DNA of 64,000 nt, taken from positions 1-64,000 of the forward strand of contig NZ_FUWG01000015.1 in the NCBI RefSeq assembly GCF_900167145.1, read 5' to 3'. Shown here piece after piece: positions 60,226 to 64,000 of this stretch. Source of the DNA: Treponema porcinum (GTDB lineage Bacteria > Spirochaetota > Spirochaetia > Treponematales > Treponemataceae). The notes under the pieces were generated by a model. The model did not search any database and was not told the DNA's origin. It saw only the letters and a program-made list of their open reading frames with translations. A program made the translations under genes and the position numbers. Each line of letters opens with the position of its first letter. Within the stretch, counting starts at the first letter, position 1.

Positions 60226-62898
60226 TTATTCTTTTATCCAGCGTGACCAGTTTTTTGACTCAAAAATATTATCTTTTACCATAAACCAATGGTCATCTGC
60301 AACTTTAAACTGCGTATTAGTTCTGATTCTCGTGCTTTCTGCAGGCGCAGAAGCCAGTTTTACAAACTCAGCCTTATTTTCAACATTAAATTTATTTCCG
60401 GTAAATGGATTTTTAGCATTAGAAATAATATCTTTTGTTGCAAGTGCAGGAGTATCTGCGTTGGTCATAAAAGTCATATCTGTTTTTATGGAACCATGGC
60501 TAGAAAAGTCTTTTACCATAAGGGTTGCTGTAAAATTATCTTTTAAAATAGGAATATCTGGAGTCTGCTCAAAAAGACCTGTATTAAAACTTGTTCCATG
60601 ATCAGAAACAATAATTATACGTGTATTGTCATACATATCATTAACTTTTAGATAATTTATGAAATTTGCAAACCGCATAAGAATTCCTGCCATAGAATGG
60701 TATTGTTTGTTATTTGATAGATACCCCCCCCCGTAATCAGAAACGTTTTCAACAGGAATATACTCTGGCGCCTGAAGGAATATAGGCTCGTGAGTTGCCT
60801 CATTGTCAAGCAGCAGAAAAGAATTTTTATCCGCAGAAAAATCAACAAGTTCCGGTAAGAAATCAATTTCTGAATAGTTGTCTATAAACTGCGTATTGTT
60901 TTCAAATCCATCAGAGGAAAGCCAGTATTCTTTATGATAAACAACCTGCCGGAGAACAGGGGAAACCATCTTGAAAAAACTGAACCATATAAAATTTCGT
61001 TTTATCTGTATGCTTTTTACAGGATATTTTTTCATATTATTTCTTTTGTACCATACATCAGAATATACGCCGTGCGTAACAACACGGTCTACAAAAGGAT
61101 AATCCTTATACATCTGCTCAACAGGCTGCTCAAGATAATTTTCATACGGCATATCTGCTACAACCGTATTCCATCCGTTTTCGTGAAATACAACAGGCAT
61201 TGAAAGAATTGCCTCATTGTGTTTTTGCTGAAGAGTCTTATCTGTACGCTGATTTATTTCAAACGGCGTATAGTCATATCCGCCGAATATTCCCGGAGTT
61301 CCAAGCATTGTATATACGGCAAATGAAGTGCAGTTAGGATAGAACGTAAAGCCGTCATATTTTTCCTTGAAATCAGGGTTTTGTTCAAAAAATACCGGTA
61401 TAAATTGGGAAAAACATCTGTCCTGCATAAGAATGACTACATTTTTTCCTGTTTTTGAAAGATGAAATACAGGTTCAATGTCGTCTTTAATTTCAGGCGC
61501 ATCCATTCTTGAATAGGCAGACTGAATGCAGGCCGTGTTTTTTACTGCAATTGCAGAAAGTGCAATCAGCAGGACTGCTGAAACAGACTGCATAATCCGA
61601 ATGTTTTTGTTCATCAGCAGAACAACAAATACAATCAGGGCTGCTATACAGGCAGCATTAAGCAGCAGTTCTGTCAATGAAATTGAAAATTTCTGTGGCT
61701 GCATAAAAATCAGGTGAGGTGTAATCGGACCGTAGTTACCTGAAAAAGCAAAGCAGTTAAGAACGGCGATAAAAGCTGTACATGCAAACAGCAAAGTTAT
61801 TCCCTTTCTTGTTTTCCAAGAAAATAAAGCATAAAAACAGCCTGGCCATACTATGAAAAATCCAATTGCTTGAAAAACTGTAACGGCAAGAAAAACAAAC
61901 GGGGATTTGTAGCCGTCAACGTAGCAGTACTGTTCCGGTTCTGATTCCATCAGCGTAGATGGAATTACAAGTCCTGCAAGAACTGCGAGAGAAACTGCAG
62001 AAAGAAGAAAGACTGTAAGCCTGATTTTAGGGTTATCGTTCAGCGGCTTAAAATTATTTGTAATGAATGCATCAAAAAGTTTTATTATTAAAGGTATGAA
62101 CGGAATGATTAGTGCAAAAATAACAAGGGCAAGGCGGAAAATGGTTTTTGTATCTTTCAGAATAAATGCAGAAAGAACCAAGAGCAGAACGGCGAATGTA
62201 CAGGCTATACAGTAAAGAACTTTCTTTGGATTTTTTATTTTATAGAAAATATTTTTTATAAGCGAAAGAATATTGTTCATCGTCCAATAGACTACAAGAC
62301 CTGCCGGAGAATTATACAGCAGAATAAGAAATACCGCCGCACAGGTATAAATCTGGATTTTTTCTGCGACAGGATGTCCTTTTGAATAGACGGCTCCGGC
62401 AACGCAGTTAATTATCGTCATTGCTATCGGCAGAATATTTATTGCAAAAGAACCGATACGGAACGTTGCATCTGGTGCGCCGAAATTCTTTATGAATAGA
62501 AATGAATAATCTTTCAGAGGTTCAAGATTTGAAAGGAAATTGTATGCTGCAATAAAGAACGGAATTTGAATGAGAAGGCTGAATGAAGAACGCAGTGCCA
62601 TAATCGGATGATATTTATTTTCCCTGTAGAACGTTGAAAGCAGCATATACTGCTCGTCGCCTTTGAATGTATTTTTTATGCGTTCAACCCCAGGTTTAAG
62701 TTTTTTTTGTATCTGTCGTTCGGTTTCCTGCCATTTTTCCGCAACCATATAGAGCGGAAGGGTGAACAAAGTAACTACAAAACTAAGACCTATTACAGCG
62801 ATGCCCTGATTACCAGTAACCTCAAAAAAAAGTTCATAGAAAAATTCCGTAAGCTGAATCAACGGCATTATTATTATTTGATAAAGAATCGTAAGCAT
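60226..62898 (-). CDS. YidC/Oxa1-like domain fused to LtaS-type sulfatase domain (copy 2)
   Basis: 890 residues, same three-part layout as 52142-54847: YidC-like 1-225 (IKNTFKGDEQYMLLSTFYRE, LLIQIPFFIAAYNFLS, SPAGLVVYWTMNNILSLIKN), membrane middle part, alkaline-phosphatase-fold C-terminus with ILMQDRCFSQF, MLGTPGIFGG, EATHEP and IVSDHGTSFN. The insertase arginine position is Thr43 (VVTLFTLPL). Unlike copy 1, the second histidine motif (DHNHP) is replaced by DNFTATLMVKDF, so metal or phosphate binding may be altered. A seven-G/C run encodes a GGGY stretch near residue 726. May act on a different substrate or be inactive. Confidence 0.8.
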   Translation of the reverse strand: MLTILYQIIIMPLIQLTEFFYELFFEVTGNQGIAVIGLSFVVTLFTLPLYMVAEKWQETERQIQKKLKPGVERIKNTFKGDEQYMLLSTFYRENKYHPIMALRSSFSLLIQIPFFIAAYNFLSNLEPLKDYSFLFIKNFGAPDATFRIGSFAINILPIAMTIINCVAGAVYSKGHPVAEKIQIYTCAAVFLILLYNSPAGLVVYWTMNNILSLIKNIFYKIKNPKKVLYCIACTFAVLLLVLSAFILKDTKTIFRLALVIFALIIPFIPLIIKLFDAFITNNFKPLNDNPKIRLTVFLLSAVSLAVLAGLVIPSTLMESEPEQYCYVDGYKSPFVFLAVTVFQAIGFFIVWPGCFYALFSWKTRKGITLLFACTAFIAVLNCFAFSGNYGPITPHLIFMQPQKFSISLTELLLNAACIAALIVFVVLLMNKNIRIMQSVSAVLLIALSAIAVKNTACIQSAYSRMDAPEIKDDIEPVFHLSKTGKNVVILMQDRCFSQFIPVFFEQNPDFKEKYDGFTFYPNCTSFAVYTMLGTPGIFGGYDYTPFEINQRTDKTLQQKHNEAILSMPVVFHENGWNTVVADMPYENYLEQPVEQMYKDYPFVDRVVTHGVYSDVWYKRNNMKKYPVKSIQIKRNFIWFSFFKMVSPVLRQVVYHKEYWLSSDGFENNTQFIDNYSEIDFLPELVDFSADKNSFLLLDNEATHEPIFLQAPEYIPVENVSDYGGGYLSNNKQYHSMAGILMRFANFINYLKVNDMYDNTRIIIVSDHGTSFNTGLFEQTPDIPILKDNFTATLMVKDFSSHGSIKTDMTFMTNADTPALATKDIISNAKNPFTGNKFNVENKAEFVKLASAPAESTRIRTNTQFKVADDHWFMVKDNIFESKNWSRWIKE

Positions 62899-62981
62899 GA
62901 TTGATAGTATAGCGAATAATTATCTTGGATTCAATTAAAAATACCGTACGTATAAAAAACTGTTTTTAATGCACAATATGC

Positions 62982-63872
62982 CTATCCGTTTTTCAGATTA
63001 AAGAGAAGTTTATAAAGACCTGTTTTTGCCATGATAAGCTTTACGAGGTTTATGGGATTCGGTTTTGCTTTATAAATATAACTCATTTCAAAAACTGGAT
63101 TTTTTTTGCACCTGCATGTAAAGGAAGACATTTTCTTAAAAAAACTTTCCGTAATTTCAGGGTCAGAAAGAATGTCATTTTTGTGTTTTTCAAAAAGCAT
63201 TTCCATTCCCTTAACACCTTTTTGAGGGTTCTTTGTTATGGAATCTTGTTGCTGAAATGTTTCTACAAGAATTTCATTCTGAAAGCATAAACTGTATTTT
63301 TTACTTAGTTTCAGACATTCATCCCAATCCTGGAAACGCGGCATTGATGAATCAAATAAATTGTTTTTAAAGCATTCTTCCTTTCCAAAAATCAGCTGAG
63401 TGCTTGTACAGTTGTATTTTAGAAGCTCATTGAAACTGATTTTTTTTCCGTTAAGTTTTGCTGAATCTGGAAAAACATACATTTTCTTTTCTGTAACTTC
63501 CTCAAAAACATTCATTGAACAAACCGTAATGTCACAATTGTTTTCCAAAAGAAAGGAAAGCTGCTTTTCAAGTTTTTCAGGCAGCCATTTGTCATCGCTG
63601 TCATTGAATGCTATGTATTTTCCTGATGCTTTTTCAATCCCAAGATTTCTTGCAGTGCATGCACCGCTGTTTTTTTCAAGACGGTAAAATTTAACCCTTG
63701 AATCTTGAATGCCGGCAATTATTTTTTCCGTATCGTCCGTAGAACAGTCATCTACAACGATAAGCTCTATGTTTTTATACGTTTGATTTAAAACTGAATT
63801 TACGGATTGTAAAATAGTATTTGCCCTGTTATATGTTGGAATAACTACTGATATTAGAGGTTCTTTTTGCAT
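62982..63872 (-). CDS. Glycosyltransferase, GT2 family
   Basis: 296 residues: LISVVIPTYNRANTILQSVN, IELIVVDDCSTDDTEKII, acceptor/metal motif YIAFNDSDDKWLPEKL (about 90-105), RFQDWDECLKLSKKYSLCFQ. Typical inverting GT-A enzyme for O-antigen or capsule. TATAAT lies upstream at about 63915-63920 on the minus strand. The gene is complete; the window ends in its upstream region. Confidence 0.88.
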   Translation of the reverse strand: MQKEPLISVVIPTYNRANTILQSVNSVLNQTYKNIELIVVDDCSTDDTEKIIAGIQDSRVKFYRLEKNSGACTARNLGIEKASGKYIAFNDSDDKWLPEKLEKQLSFLLENNCDITVCSMNVFEEVTEKKMYVFPDSAKLNGKKISFNELLKYNCTSTQLIFGKEECFKNNLFDSSMPRFQDWDECLKLSKKYSLCFQNEILVETFQQQDSITKNPQKGVKGMEMLFEKHKNDILSDPEITESFFKKMSSFTCRCKKNPVFEMSYIYKAKPNPINLVKLIMAKTGLYKLLFNLKNG

Positions 63873-64000
63873 AATTTTTTACCATAAACCTGAAATTTTC
63901 TGTAAAATCTCGCTATATTATATCACAAAAACAGAACTCGTGCCATTATAGAAACTTTGAATTCATAGGCTATTTCTCTAGAAAACAGGAATAGAAAGTT

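Noticed and set aside
63938..63960. Sigma-54 promoter (TGGCACG) upstream of the GT2 gene
   Set aside because: The -12 element reads CTGT instead of TTGC; the TATAAT boxes nearby are a simpler explanation.

Overview
The window looks like chromosome of an anaerobic, succinate-forming, gut- or rumen-type spirochaete, most likely a Treponema relative. This is inferred from moderate-to-low G+C, an Rnf complex, a soluble Hdr/Flx-type fumarate reductase, outer-membrane barrel proteins and Treponema-like gene styles. There is no rRNA or tRNA in the window, so the taxonomy is not proven.

Region 1 (1-11.0 kb, mostly minus strand). After a partial IS3-type transposase comes one long operon read right to left: hdrB-hdrC-hdrA-flxD-flxC-flxB-flxA, then an iron-sulfur and a flavoprotein subunit of an anchorless fumarate reductase, then an AspT/SucE-family dicarboxylate transporter. 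With the rnfCDGEAB operon (33.7-38.9 kb), apbE (32.6 kb), fumarase (39.1 kb) and an Arg-type malate dehydrogenase (40.6 kb), this gives nearly the whole reductive branch from oxaloacetate to exported succinate. The model proposed here is that NADH is bifurcated to ferredoxin and fumarate by Flx-Hdr-Frd, and Rnf turns the reduced ferredoxin into an ion gradient, so fumarate respiration would need no quinone.

Region 2 (11-18 kb). Housekeeping and decaying genes: a conserved unknown, HU, NfeD/SPFH, a deletion-fused relic of an ABC-2 exporter, an O-methyltransferase, an HU-like DUF4469-type protein, and an AAA ATPase preceded by six perfect 23-bp palindromic repeats.

Region 3 (18-32 kb) is an accessory island. 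At least six genes or relics share a double-glycine leader (MKFxLxxFxxLD...LLAVNGG) and most have a Gly/Ser-rich linker. The C-terminus varies: LytM/M23 endopeptidase, CHAP/NlpC-like hydrolase, or a small peptide. Intact copies and several broken ones are followed by a signal-peptide-bearing partner of matching type: a 184-186 aa family with M23, a WG-repeat protein with CHAP, an LRR protein with the small peptides. This is read as a modular bacteriolysin/immunity island exported by a C39-type ABC transporter, of which only C39-domain relics remain here. Copies of a dispersed repeat lie in inverted orientation at both sides of the main block. The right edge holds a truncated ATP-grasp gene and an IS256 relic.

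Region 4 (41.6-64 kb) is a surface-polymer locus: glycosyltransferases, two large outer-membrane barrel proteins, mannose-6-phosphate isomerase, UDP-glucose dehydrogenase, a CDP-glycerol-phosphotransferase-like enzyme, UDP-glucuronate epimerase, the VTC/DUF4956/CotH trio, and two unusual 890-901 aa proteins that fuse a YidC/Oxa1-like domain to an LtaS-type sulfatase-fold domain.
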